A stretch of 64,000 nucleotides of DNA from DATARH01 sp036489765 (GTDB taxonomy: Bacteria; Pseudomonadota; Alphaproteobacteria; ATCC43930; CGMCC-115725): positions 34,967-98,966 of the forward strand of contig DASXFE010000122.1 of assembly GCA_036489765.1 (NCBI GenBank), given 5' to 3'. The notes beneath the pieces were generated by a model. The model was not told where the DNA came from. It saw nothing but the letters and a program-made list of their open reading frames with translations, and did no database searches. The translations under genes were made by a program, and so were the position numbers. Below, one piece after another: positions 8,926-17,940 of the stretch (its first letter is position 1; the number at the start of each line of letters is the position of its first letter).

Positions 8926-9016
8926 CGCGTCGCCCCCTTGTTCGTCACTGTCTCTTCTCGCCTTGCCGACACCGGCCATGCTGTACTGATCAACCATAAC
9001 ATGGCGAAACCGTGAC

Positions 9017-10258
9017 ATGGATTTGATCCTCAAGAACGCGCGGCTTGCCGATCCGCCGCCCGACCGGGCCGCGGCGCCGGCGCTCGACATTGGCATTGAA
9101 GGCGGGCGGATCGTCGCGCTCGAGCCGAACCTGGCGTCTGACGGCGCGACCTACGATTGCGGCGGCCGCCTCGTCTGCGGCGGGTTCGTCGAGACCCACA
9201 TCCACCTCGACAAATCCCGCATCATCGACCGCTGTTCGCCGGAGGTCGGGCGCGAGGCCCGCGCGGTCGCCCGCGTTGCCGCGGTCAAGCACACGATGTC
9301 GGTCGAGGATGTCCATGTTCGCGCCCGCGCGACCCTGGAGCAGGCGATCCTCCACGGCACCACGCGGATGCGCACGCATGTTGAGATCGATCCCGGCATC
9401 GGGCTGCGCGGCTACGAGGGCGTTGCGGCGCTGATCGACGAGTACAAATGGGCGATCGACCTTGAGATCTGCGCCTTTCCACAAGAGGGGCTGACCAACA
9501 ATCCTGGCACCTATGAACTGATCGCCGAGGCGCTACGGCGCGGCGCCCGGGCGGTCGGCGCGGCACCGGGCTACGACACCGACCACCCCGGCCAGATCCG
9601 CCAGATCTTTGCGCTCGCACGCGCCTTCGACGCCGAGATCGACATGCATCTCGATTTCGGCAACGAGCCGCGCGACCTCGATGTCGACCTCGTCTGTGAG
9701 TTGACCGAGGCCTACGGCATGGGCGGCCGGGTCGCGGTCGGACATATGACAAAGCTCGCGGTGCTGCCGCCCCAGACGCTCGCCGCCTATGCCCGCCGCC
9801 TCGGCGACGCCGGCATCGCGGTGACCGTGCTCCCCGCGACCGACCTTTTCCTGATGGGTCGCGACCAGGACCATGCCGTCCGCCGCGGCCTCGCCGACGC
9901 CGCGATGCTGGTCGAGCACGGGGTCAACTGTTCGCTCTCCAGCAACAACATCCTCAACCCGTTCACCCCGTTCGGCGATTGCTCGCCGATACGCATGGCG
10001 AACCTGCACGCCAACGTCACCCAGCTCAGCCGGCCGGGACAGCTCGCCGATTGCTTCGACATGCTGACGACGCGATCGGCGCGGCTCCTGAACCTCGGCG
10101 ATTACGGCGTCCGCATCGGCAACCCCGCCGACCTCGCCGTCATCGACGCCGAGACCCGCGAGCAAGCCGTCGCCGAACTCCGCGAGCCGCTCGCCGTGTG
10201 GAAGCGCGGAACGCGTACCGTGACGAGACCCCGCCCGGAATTGCACCGGCCTCACTGA
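9017..10258 (+). CDS. Cytosine-deaminase-like amidohydrolase
   Basis: This 413-residue metal-dependent hydrolase of the amidohydrolase superfamily is closest in layout to CodA. Shared landmarks are ETHIHLDK (His61, His63), MRTHVEIDP, DLEICAFPQEG, DMHLDF (His211), GHMTKLA (His243) and NPFTPFGD. By eye alignment to E. coli CodA, the proton-shuttle Glu217 position is Phe214 and the metal-ligand Asp313 position is Asn310. Cytosine deamination is therefore doubtful, although the sequence is otherwise well kept and likely functional on another cyclic amide or amine. It is a single gene, divergent from a small lipoprotein. The ATG start gives a natural N-terminus (MDLILKNARL). Confidence 0.85.
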   Translation: MDLILKNARLADPPPDRAAAPALDIGIEGGRIVALEPNLASDGATYDCGGRLVCGGFVETHIHLDKSRIIDRCSPEVGREARAVARVAAVKHTMSVEDVHVRARATLEQAILHGTTRMRTHVEIDPGIGLRGYEGVAALIDEYKWAIDLEICAFPQEGLTNNPGTYELIAEALRRGARAVGAAPGYDTDHPGQIRQIFALARAFDAEIDMHLDFGNEPRDLDVDLVCELTEAYGMGGRVAVGHMTKLAVLPPQTLAAYARRLGDAGIAVTVLPATDLFLMGRDQDHAVRRGLADAAMLVEHGVNCSLSSNNILNPFTPFGDCSPIRMANLHANVTQLSRPGQLADCFDMLTTRSARLLNLGDYGVRIGNPADLAVIDAETREQAVAELREPLAVWKRGTRTVTRPRPELHRPH

Positions 10259-10286
10259 AGGCTCGAGACGCCAGCGGTCCAAGCCT

Positions 10287-12050
10287 TCAGCGAATCTCCC
10301 CGATCCGCGGCATCTCGACCGTGCCGGGGGCGGCCGCCAGCGCGCCGACCCGCTCGATGAGCGCGACGAGCCCGGCAAAGCGGCTGCCGACCATGCCCCG
10401 GTCGTCCTTGTCCTTGCCGGCGATGCGGTCGATGAACTCGGTGACCGGGTTCTTCCTGGCCGGAAAGGTGACGAGGTCGACCGGCGCGTCGGCCGGGATC
10501 TCCGCCGCCTCCTTGGTTAGCTTCAGCGCGACCTCATAGCCCCCGAGCGCATCGACGAGCCCGTTCTTTTTCGCGTCCTCGCCCGACCACACGCGGCCCT
10601 TTGCGATCGCTTCGACCGCGTCGGGCGTCAGGCGCCGCCCGCTCGCGACGTGGTCCTTGAAACCGGCGTAGATGCGGTCGAGCATGTCGCTGAGCCGTTG
10701 CTTCGCCTCGGGCGAGAAATCGTCGACCGCGCTGAACATGCCGGCATTGGCGCCGTGTCCGATCGCAGTGAAATTGACCCCGAGCTTCTGCATGAGGCCG
10801 GTGAGCACGATCTTGCCCGCGAGTACGCCGACCGACCCGGTCAGAGTCGCCGGCTCGGCGACGATCTTGTCGGCCGGCGCGGCGATGTAATACCCGCCCG
10901 ACGCGGCGACATCGCCCATCGACACGACGACCGGCTTCCCATTGCGATGCGCGCGGTCGATCTCGCGCCACACCGTTTCCGACGCGACGACCGAGCCGCC
11001 CGGGCTGTCGATGCGGAAGAGGATCGCGCGTACCTCCTTGTCGGCGATCGCGTCGCGGAGCGCCTTCGCGACTTTCTGCGCGTCGAACCCGTTCTCGTTG
11101 ATCAGGCTGCCGCCGGTGCCCTCGCGCGTGATCATCCCGTCGCCGTCGACCAGCGCGATCTTGATCCCCCGGTCGTTCGGGCGGCCGGCCCGGTCGAGAT
11201 AGCGCGACAGCGCGACAAAGCTCGCCCCACCGCCCGCGCGTCGTTCCGCGGCGGCGATCGCCTCGTCGCGATAGCCGAGCTTGTCGACGAGATGCGCCGA
11301 GAGCGCGTCGTCGGCGAACAGCGGCGCGCGGTCGATCGCCGCCCGCAGATCGGGCTCCGAGATTTTTCGCGCGACGGAAATATCGTGCACGATCTGGCCG
11401 TCGAGCGAATCGAGCAGCCCCTCGGTCTCCTCGCGCTGCGGGCCGGTCATCGAATCTTCGGTCAGGCTGTTCATCGCCGACTTGTATTCACTGCGATGGT
11501 CGAAATCGGCCGCGACGCCGATCTTTTGCAGCGTGTCCTTGAGGAACGGCGTCTCGGTGTAAAGCCCGGTCAGCCCTACATCACCCATCGGCTGCAGCCA
11601 GATCTGGTCGAACGCGGTGGCGAGGTAATAGGGCCGCGTCGCCGGGCCGAACTCGCCGAACGTGTCCGCAAAGGCGATCGCAAACTTGCCCTTGGCGCGG
11701 AACGCGGCGATCGCGTCGCGCACCTCCTGGACCCGCGCGAGGCCGAGCGAATCGTCGCCCAGCCGGGCATAGACCCCTTTGACCCGCGGGTCGTCGCCGG
11801 CTTTTTCAAGCGCGTCGAGGAAATCCCGCAATGTCATCTTGTCGCCGAACAGTGTGCGGGACACGACATCCGGACCCGGCCCTTCGGCGAGGTCCTGGTC
11901 GAGGTCGGCGCTGAGGATGATCTTTGCCGGAAGCGGCGTTGGCTTCGGCGCGGCGTGGAACGCGATGACGACGACGGTGACCACGCCGAGAAAGGCGATC
12001 AGGCTTAGCCCGCCGATGACCGCGAAAATATAGAGGAAGGCCCGACCCAT
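10287..12050 (-). CDS. sppA: Signal peptide peptidase SppA, long (67K) type
   Basis: This inner-membrane serine protease cuts up cleaved signal peptides. The 587-residue product has one N-terminal membrane segment (residues about 6-32) and two tandem ClpP-like domains, as in E. coli SppA. Lys190 (RSEYKSAM) in the first domain and Ser384 (DVAASGGYYIA) in the second would form the Ser-Lys dyad. RIDSPGGSV and TLTGSVGVLAG flank the active site. It is a single gene, convergent with the amidohydrolase. The start ATG follows a short intergenic gap with no other candidate. Confidence 0.95.
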   Translation of the reverse strand: MGRAFLYIFAVIGGLSLIAFLGVVTVVVIAFHAAPKPTPLPAKIILSADLDQDLAEGPGPDVVSRTLFGDKMTLRDFLDALEKAGDDPRVKGVYARLGDDSLGLARVQEVRDAIAAFRAKGKFAIAFADTFGEFGPATRPYYLATAFDQIWLQPMGDVGLTGLYTETPFLKDTLQKIGVAADFDHRSEYKSAMNSLTEDSMTGPQREETEGLLDSLDGQIVHDISVARKISEPDLRAAIDRAPLFADDALSAHLVDKLGYRDEAIAAAERRAGGGASFVALSRYLDRAGRPNDRGIKIALVDGDGMITREGTGGSLINENGFDAQKVAKALRDAIADKEVRAILFRIDSPGGSVVASETVWREIDRAHRNGKPVVVSMGDVAASGGYYIAAPADKIVAEPATLTGSVGVLAGKIVLTGLMQKLGVNFTAIGHGANAGMFSAVDDFSPEAKQRLSDMLDRIYAGFKDHVASGRRLTPDAVEAIAKGRVWSGEDAKKNGLVDALGGYEVALKLTKEAAEIPADAPVDLVTFPARKNPVTEFIDRIAGKDKDDRGMVGSRFAGLVALIERVGALAAAPGTVEMPRIGEIR

Positions 12051-12114
12051 GCGACGATCGCCCGTTGTTGGACACCGCGTAGCCGCATCTTAGGCCTATT
12101 CGGGTTAACGGTCC

Positions 12115-12903
12115 TCAGCAGCCGCTGCTGCCGCCGCCGGAATCGCCCCCACCGCCGTCCGACGCTGCATCGAAACCGGAATCGAAGCTGTCGAAAGAGC
12201 CGAAATCGATCGATGCGAAATCGATTGCGCCGAAATGGAAGGCGCCGTCCTGGCCGAAATCGGAGACCCCCGGGGACGGGCTCGTGTCGGGCTCCTCGAA
12301 GGCCTTGGCGAGTTGCCGGTAATGCGGCCGCAATTCCTTGACGAGCAGGATTGCGCCGCCCGCCGCCGCCGCCAGCGCCGCCGCCTGCGCCGGATCGCGA
12401 TCGAGATATTGCGGAATCGCCCGCGCCTCGTGCAGCGCATCCTGCACTCGCGTCTTTTCCGCCTCGCCGGCCGGGGTCAGGTGAAATGCGTCGAGCGGGA
12501 TCAGGCCGAACAGCCGGCGATGGCGCGTCTCGGCCAATCCGCGTGCGACGAGCGCCGGCCCGACGCCGTCGAGCACGAACCCGACCAGCGTCCGCCGATA
12601 GGCCCGCATCGCCTGTTTGAGGACCTCGGCAATGACGCCGTCGCGCGGCGCCGCGGCGTTGACGACACCGACGAGCGAGGCGGTAAGGGGCGGCGGATCG
12701 GCCGGCAGATCGGGGTTGACGCGCAGGTGCAGGATGCGCCGGGTACGGACCAGGCCCGGCCGGATTTCTTCTTCGCCGCGCAGAATCCCCTGCGCCAACA
12801 GGTCCATCAAACCGTATTTGAGCGCCGCGCGGGCGTTAAAGCGCGGCAGGGACAGCAACACAAACGCTTCGGCCGCGCTCAGACGGACCGGTTCGGCCAT
12901 CAA
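12115..12903 (-). CDS. Uncharacterised protein with Phe/Asp- and Gly/Ser-rich tail
   Basis: The product has 262 residues. The first 200 are Ala/Leu-rich and probably mostly helical (AEAFVLLSLPRFNARAALKY, VIAEVLKQAMRAYRRTLVGF). The tail changes character: alternating Phe, Asp, Ser and Gly (FHFGAIDFASIDFGSFDSF) and then GGGGDSGGGSSGC. A Gly/Ser-rich cysteine-ended tail recalls TIGR04222-type proteins, but those have membrane segments in front and this one shows none. It is divergent from the amidase gene with 75 bases between. I do not assign a function. Confidence 0.6.
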   Translation of the reverse strand: MMAEPVRLSAAEAFVLLSLPRFNARAALKYGLMDLLAQGILRGEEEIRPGLVRTRRILHLRVNPDLPADPPPLTASLVGVVNAAAPRDGVIAEVLKQAMRAYRRTLVGFVLDGVGPALVARGLAETRHRRLFGLIPLDAFHLTPAGEAEKTRVQDALHEARAIPQYLDRDPAQAAALAAAAGGAILLVKELRPHYRQLAKAFEEPDTSPSPGVSDFGQDGAFHFGAIDFASIDFGSFDSFDSGFDAASDGGGGDSGGGSSGC

Positions 12904-12978
12904 GGTGCTCCGTACTCCAAACTATGGCACTCTACCGACCCCACCCGGTCGGGCGCCAGCGGGGAACGGAGCCAATTT

Positions 12979-14409
12979 ATGAGCAATCTAGCCTTTTCCT
13001 CGGCCGCCGAGCTCGCCGGCATGGTCGCCCGCGGCGCGGTGAGCCCGGTCGAACTGGTCGACGGGGTGATCGACCGCATCGGGCGCTCGCAGCCGGCGCT
13101 CAACGCCTTCATCACGGTCTGCGCCGACGAGGCGCGCGCTGCAGCGAGGGCGGCCGAGGCGGCGGTGTTGCGCGGCGACCCGCTCGGGCCCCTCCACGGG
13201 GTGCCGTTCGCCGCCAAGGACCTCGTCAATACCGCCGGCGTGCGCACGACCTTCGGCTCGGTGGCGCTTGAGGATAACGTGCCGGCGGCGGATTCGGTCG
13301 CCGTCGGGCGAATGAAGGCGGCGGGCGCGATCCTCGTCGGCAAGACCACGACCCCCGAATTCGGCCACAAATGCTTTACCGAGGCGCCGCTGTTCGGCCG
13401 CACCGCGAACCCGTGGGATGTGTCGCGCACCTGCGGCGGGTCGAGCGGCGGGGCCGCGGCCGCGGTCGCGGCGGGGCTCGGCCCGATCGGCATTGGCACC
13501 GACGGCGGCGGCTCGAGCCGCATCCCGGCGGCATGCTGCGGCGTCGTCGGGTTCAAGCAGACGCTTGGCCTCGTTCCCCACGACCTGACCCCGGACGGGT
13601 TTGGCAACCAGTCGCATATCACGCCGATGACCCGCACGGTGGCCGACACCGCGCTGATGCTGCAGGCGATGAGCGGCCCGCATCCGTGCGACGCGCATTC
13701 GCTCGGCCTCGCCGCGCCGGATTTCGTCGCCGGTGCCAGACCCGAAGGCGATCTCAAGGGGCGCCGCATCGCGTGGCGCCCGCTGCTCGGGAACACCACG
13801 CTTTCCGCCGAGGTGCGCGGTTCGTGCGAAAAGGCGCTCGGCGCCTTCACCGCGATGGGCGCGATCGTCGAGGAGGTCGAAAACGATTTCGCCAGCACCG
13901 AGCCGATCTGGCTGATCCTCACCCAGTCGTTCTGGAACGCCCGCTTCCGCCGCTATGTCGCGCAATACGGCAACCGAATGAGCGACACGCTCACGCGCCA
14001 GATGAACCGCGGCGCCGGACACAGCGCCGTCGCGCTGCAGGAGGCGATGTTCGAGCGCACCCGCATCTACCGCGAGATCCAGGCCTGGTTTCCGCGCCAC
14101 GACCTCGTCGCGACCCCGACCTTGTCACGCACCGCCCTCCCGATCGGCCACGATTTTTTCGCGCCGATCGAGATCGACGGCGAGATCACCGACACGGTCC
14201 GCAACGCCTGGTACCCCTACACCCTTCCGTTCAATCTGTCGGGCAACCCCGCGGTGACCCTGCCCTGCGGGTTCGGCGCCGACGGCCTCCCGATCGGCCT
14301 CCAACTGATCGCCCCCCACCTTGGCGACGCCACCCTCCTCCGCGCCGCCGCCCTCTTCGAGGCGGCGAGGCCTTGGGCCCAGCACCGGCCCCAAGTCGAG
14401 GGGCTTTAA
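12979..14409 (+). CDS. Amidase-signature family amidohydrolase
   Basis: This 476-residue enzyme hydrolyses amide bonds using a Ser-cisSer-Lys triad. Visible are the Lys in PFAAKDLVNTAG, the Gly/Ser-rich signature CGGSSGGAAAAVAAGLGPIG with the cis-Ser, and the nucleophile Ser in GTDGGGSSRIPAACCG. The start is the ATG at 12979. A longer in-frame read upstream is antisense to the 12.1-12.9 kb gene and is rejected. Substrates in this family range from aliphatic and aryl amides to Glu-tRNA and cannot be read here. It could convert amides made by the nitrile hydratase 10 kb away, but the two are not in one operon. Confidence 0.92.
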   Translation: MSNLAFSSAAELAGMVARGAVSPVELVDGVIDRIGRSQPALNAFITVCADEARAAARAAEAAVLRGDPLGPLHGVPFAAKDLVNTAGVRTTFGSVALEDNVPAADSVAVGRMKAAGAILVGKTTTPEFGHKCFTEAPLFGRTANPWDVSRTCGGSSGGAAAAVAAGLGPIGIGTDGGGSSRIPAACCGVVGFKQTLGLVPHDLTPDGFGNQSHITPMTRTVADTALMLQAMSGPHPCDAHSLGLAAPDFVAGARPEGDLKGRRIAWRPLLGNTTLSAEVRGSCEKALGAFTAMGAIVEEVENDFASTEPIWLILTQSFWNARFRRYVAQYGNRMSDTLTRQMNRGAGHSAVALQEAMFERTRIYREIQAWFPRHDLVATPTLSRTALPIGHDFFAPIEIDGEITDTVRNAWYPYTLPFNLSGNPAVTLPCGFGADGLPIGLQLIAPHLGDATLLRAAALFEAARPWAQHRPQVEGL

Positions 14410-14430
14410 AGGTCCGCCCCTCGAGAAAGA

Positions 14431-14460
14431 CCGTCATTCCGGCGATAGCCGGGACCCAGT
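14431..14460. repeat. Short intergenic repeat of the GTCATTCC type
   Basis: The sequence CCGTCATTCCGGCGATAGCC and the next ten bases lie between the amidase and glycosyltransferase genes. It resembles the widespread GTCATTCC-GCGAA-GCGG family of intergenic hairpins, also seen at 61611-61638, and can fold on GGC/GCC. The family assignment is by eye. Confidence 0.4.
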
Positions 14461-14465
14461 GTGCG

Positions 14466-15419
14466 CTAAGCCTCAGGAATTCTGACCTTTCGGCTCAGTG
14501 CGAACCCGGCGCAGCTCTGCCGCAACAGGCGCAGCGGGGTCCACGGAAACGACAGATACGCCAGCGCGAGCCGGAACAGCGCCGGGTTGACGAGGCGCCG
14601 GCCTTCGCGGCGGATCGTCCAGCGCCAAGCCCGGCGCAGCCCGCGGTAGACGGCCGCACGCGCCATCCGCCGTGGCACCGGGGTCTCGCGCAGGAAATGG
14701 AGCAGCGCCGCGTTGACATCGTGCAGCACTTGCGGCCCGCCGTCATTGATCCGGCCCGGCGCCTCCGCCGCGCACAGCGCCACCGGCGCGCCGACATCGA
14801 TAAACGTCCCCTGGGCCGCAAGCCGCAGGAACAGCGAATAGTCCTGCGTAAACACGCGCTCGTCGCATCCTCCCACCCGCTTTGCCGCCGCGGCCGAAAT
14901 CAGGCACAGGCTCGGGTTGATCTCGCAGCGACGCAACAGGCCGGGAAGCGCATCGAACGGCGCCGCAGAAGAGGGTGCTTCCGCCGCGGGGTCACGCAGC
15001 CGTGCGAGAGCCTCGTCGCGCGACCGGTAGGTCTCGGCGCCGCCGAAGGCTAGCACGGCGCCCGGATGGCTCAGCATCGCCGCGCGCAGCATCGCCGTCA
15101 CGCCGGGCAGCAGCACGTCGTCGGCGTCGACCAGCTTGATCAGCGGAAACTGTGCCGCGGCGAGCCCCATATTGGTCGCGAGGCTGGGCCCGCCATTCGG
15201 CCGCGTCAGGATGCGGACATGGTCCCAGCGCGCCGTCAGCTTGGCCAGCGCCGCGCCCGAGCCATCGGTCGAGCCGTCATCGACAAAGATGATCTCGCGC
15301 GCGAAGTCGCCGCCCTGCCGCGCCAGCCCCTCGACCATCGCGGTGAGGAACGGGCGCTTGTTGTAGACCGGGACGACAAAGCTGACGCCGGGCGAGTCGC
15401 TGGGGTCGGACGGAGACAT
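14466..15419 (-). CDS. Family 2 glycosyltransferase
   Basis: This GT-A fold glycosyltransferase (317 residues) transfers a sugar from a nucleotide donor. It starts at the ATG at 15417-15419. The fold start is SFVVPVYNKRPFLTAMVEGL, followed by IIFVDDGSTDGS, NGGPSLATNMGL and KLVDADDVLLPG (the DxD-like metal site). The base-like region is FTQDYSLFLRLA, where ED/QD usually supplies the catalytic acid. The C-terminal 70 residues are Arg-rich and amphipathic, perhaps membrane-facing. It is head-to-head with the GhrA-like gene and not in a polysaccharide cluster, so the acceptor is unknown. Confidence 0.88.
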   Translation of the reverse strand: MSPSDPSDSPGVSFVVPVYNKRPFLTAMVEGLARQGGDFAREIIFVDDGSTDGSGAALAKLTARWDHVRILTRPNGGPSLATNMGLAAAQFPLIKLVDADDVLLPGVTAMLRAAMLSHPGAVLAFGGAETYRSRDEALARLRDPAAEAPSSAAPFDALPGLLRRCEINPSLCLISAAAAKRVGGCDERVFTQDYSLFLRLAAQGTFIDVGAPVALCAAEAPGRINDGGPQVLHDVNAALLHFLRETPVPRRMARAAVYRGLRRAWRWTIRREGRRLVNPALFRLALAYLSFPWTPLRLLRQSCAGFALSRKVRIPEA

Positions 15420-15480
15420 CGGCCGGCGCAACTTGCCACGCGCCTCGCACAACGGGCAAGGTGGGCGAGGAGGCGGGCGA

Positions 15481-16410
15481 ATGGCGATCCTCGTGCGGGC
15501 GGGCGCAAAGGCGCTGGAGTTGTGGCGGCCGCTGCTGACCGCGGCGCTGCCCGGCCGCGATCTCCACTTCTTTCCCGAACTCGGCGACCCTGTTGCAATC
15601 GACATTGCGCTGGTGTGGCAGCCGGAGCCCGGGCTCCTCTCCGGCCTGCCGAGCCTCAAACTGATCGTCTGCCTTGGCGCCGGGGTCGACGCGATCATCG
15701 GCGACCCGACCTTCCCGCGCCACCTGCCGGTCGTCCGTCTCGTCGACCCTTACATGACCGCAGCGATGAGCGAATACATCGTGTTCCAGGTCCTGCGCCT
15801 GCACCGCCAAGACCTCACCTATGCGGCGCAGCAGCGGGCCGCGGAGTGGCGCGAGCACCCGCAGAAAAACGCCGCCGAGCGCCCGGTTGGCATCCTCGGC
15901 TTCGGCACGCTCGGACAGGACGCCGGGCGCAAGCTGAAGGCGCTCGGCTTTGACGTCGCCGGCTGGAGCCGCACCGCGAAGGACGTGCCCGGCATCGGGA
16001 CCTATGCCGGCGTCGCCGGGCTCGACGCGATCCTTGCCCGCAGCGAGATCCTGGTGTCGCTGTTGCCTGCGACCCGCGACACGCAAGATCTCCTCGACGC
16101 GAGCGCCTTCGTTCGCCTTCCGCGCGGTGCTGCGGTCGTCAATGCCGGCCGTGGCAAGACCGTGGTCGAAGCCGACCTCCTCGCCGCGCTCGATTCGGGC
16201 CAGCTTTCGGCCGCAATCCTCGACGTGTTCGAGACCGAGCCGCTGCCGCCCGGCCACTCGTTCTGGCACCACCCGCGCATCGTCGTGACCCCGCATATCG
16301 CAGCCGACACGCATCCCGCGACGGCGATCGGCGCGGTCGTCCAGGCGATCCGCGAATTTGAGGCGGGGCTGCCGCTCACCAACCGGGTCGACCTCGACAG
16401 GGGCTATTGA
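15481..16410 (+). CDS. D-2-hydroxyacid dehydrogenase, GhrA-like
   Basis: This NAD(P)-dependent reductase (309 residues) resembles glyoxylate/hydroxypyruvate reductase A. CLGAGVDAIIGD is the substrate-domain motif. GILGFGTLGQDAG is the Rossmann turn with GWSRT after strand 2. The catalytic set is Arg in VNAGRGKTV, Glu in DVFETEPLPP and His in VTPHIAADT. The start is the ATG at 15481. The next gene starts inside its stop (TGATG at 16408-16412), so the pair is likely co-transcribed. Substrate preference between glyoxylate, hydroxypyruvate and other 2-oxoacids cannot be fixed from sequence. Confidence 0.9.
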   Translation: MAILVRAGAKALELWRPLLTAALPGRDLHFFPELGDPVAIDIALVWQPEPGLLSGLPSLKLIVCLGAGVDAIIGDPTFPRHLPVVRLVDPYMTAAMSEYIVFQVLRLHRQDLTYAAQQRAAEWREHPQKNAAERPVGILGFGTLGQDAGRKLKALGFDVAGWSRTAKDVPGIGTYAGVAGLDAILARSEILVSLLPATRDTQDLLDASAFVRLPRGAAVVNAGRGKTVVEADLLAALDSGQLSAAILDVFETEPLPPGHSFWHHPRIVVTPHIAADTHPATAIGAVVQAIREFEAGLPLTNRVDLDRGY

Positions 16411-17012
16411 TGAGCAGGTACATTCTGGCCGGGCTGCTGTGCCTGGTCGCCACGACAGCCGGGGCCGCCTCGCGCGATCCCGAGACCGGCTGCACCTGGC
16501 AGCCTTTCGAAAGCAAGGAACTCGGCGTCCGGCTCCTGGTCCAGGACTGCACCGACCCGTCCGCCAAGTATGTTTTCAGCGCCAAGGACGGGTGGCTCGA
16601 ACAACACCGCCCGGCCGACGACAGAACCTTCGGCAGCCCCCGGGTCCTCCGCGTTCTGTCAAAGCCGGCGGACCAGCCGATCGAGGCGGCGATCCGCGCG
16701 CAATTCATCGCGACCCTCGCCGACAAAGCGGCGCGGGCGAGCTGCAAGGTCGCGCCCGCCAAAAAAACGGCGGTCAAGGGCGGTGGCAAGCAGGTCTTCG
16801 AACTCGTCCCGACGGGCGCCTACGAAAAGAAGATCATGCGCGAATTGCAGAAGGAGCCGCGCGATTTCGGCTGCGGCGACTATGGCAAGGGCCAATCGAC
16901 CGTCTATTTCGAATACCACCCGACCGAATCGAAGACGCGGTTCCTCTGGGCCGACGCCGGACAGGATGCGCCGCTCTTCGACGAGAACTCGATCGAGTTC
17001 ATCCCGCCCTGA
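16410..17012 (+). CDS. Exported protein of unknown function
   Basis: The product has 200 residues with signal peptide MSRYILAGLLCLVATTAGAA. The ATG at 16410 shares its A with the upstream TGA. The mature protein has cysteines in ETGCTW, VQDCTD, RASCKV and DFGCGDYG, a pattern compatible with disulfides in the periplasm. It also has alternating polar strands such as STVYFEYHP and KTRFLWADAG. I do not recognise a family. Coupling to a GhrA-like dehydrogenase suggests co-expression, not necessarily shared function. Its end overlaps the tail of the broken luciferase-like gene on the other strand. Confidence 0.7.
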   Translation: MSRYILAGLLCLVATTAGAASRDPETGCTWQPFESKELGVRLLVQDCTDPSAKYVFSAKDGWLEQHRPADDRTFGSPRVLRVLSKPADQPIEAAIRAQFIATLADKAARASCKVAPAKKTAVKGGGKQVFELVPTGAYEKKIMRELQKEPRDFGCGDYGKGQSTVYFEYHPTESKTRFLWADAGQDAPLFDENSIEFIPP

Positions 17013-17940
17013 GGCTCGCCAGCAACTCGCGCAGCATTCCCTGCTCGGCAGGGCTCGCGGCCGAGATCGCGAATTGCAGATGCGTCGCGCAGCCGGCGAA
17101 ACGCGCCTTGAGCTTGCCGGCGATCTCGTCATAGGTGCCAATCACGGCATAGGTGTCGAGCATCTTGTCGCCGACAAACCCCGGCATCTCTTCCCAGCGC
17201 TGGGCCCGCGAATATTGCTGCAATTCGCGCGCGACATCGCCGTAGCCCTCGGTCTCGAAGGCGATCAGTTAGGCTGGGGTCGAGGCGTAAAAGGCCACGC
17301 GCGCCCGCACGTCGCGCGCGCGGCCCTCAAGCGTCGCCGCGTCCGCCGCGGTCGCGATCAACGGCATCGCGCTCATCGCAAAGCCGTCGATGTTACGGCC
17401 CGTCTTTGCCGCGCCGCGCCGGGCCGCCAGCCACATCACTTCGGCGATATAGCGCGGGATGCAGACCGGATGGCTGCGGATGCCGTCGGCGGCTTCGCCG
17501 GCGACCTGGCACATATAGGGGTTCACCGCGGCGAGGTGGATCGGGATGGCCGGGTGCGCGACCGGCCCCGGATTGAACAGCGGCACGGTCAGGTTGAGCC
17601 GGTAATGCTCACCCTGGAAATCGAGCCTTGTGCCGTTCTGCCAGCAGTCCCACGATGCCTTGACCGCGCTGATGCATTCCCGCATCCACGGGCCGGCGCC
17701 GACCATTTCATGCCAAAGCCGCGCTCGATATGCCCCTTGACCTGCGACCCCAACCCCAACGTGAAGCGGCCGCGCGACAGCTTGGCAAGGGTGCGTGGAA
17801 CGCGATCGCGACGCCGGTCGACAACCCGATCCGCGTCATAGCCGAGCGCCTCGGCGAGCTGCGCCTGCTCGCCGACCGCGGCGATGTCGAGCGGCGTCGG
17901 CGGGGCGCGAAACCCCGAGTCGATGATTCTAACCGTATGA
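16999..17940 (-). pseudogene. Broken LLM-class (F420-type) oxidoreductase
   Basis: The remains of a TIGR03617-like luciferase-family oxidoreductase read on the minus strand. The N-terminus (IIDSGFRAPPTPLDIAAVGE) has no usable start codon; the Met position reads GTT or ACG. A deletion removes about 60 residues before LAKLSRGRFTLGLGSQVKGH. A frameshift follows near 17.71 kb (MKWSAP versus the shifted frame). The C-terminal part runs HPAIPIHLAAVNPYMCQVAG to RVAFYASTPA and then hits an in-frame TAA at 17269-17271. Family members have Tyr there, so TAC or TAT to TAA is likely. The frame continues to GGCATHLQF-like sequence ending at 16999. Start loss, deletion, frameshift and nonsense make inactivity certain. 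Confidence 0.85.
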
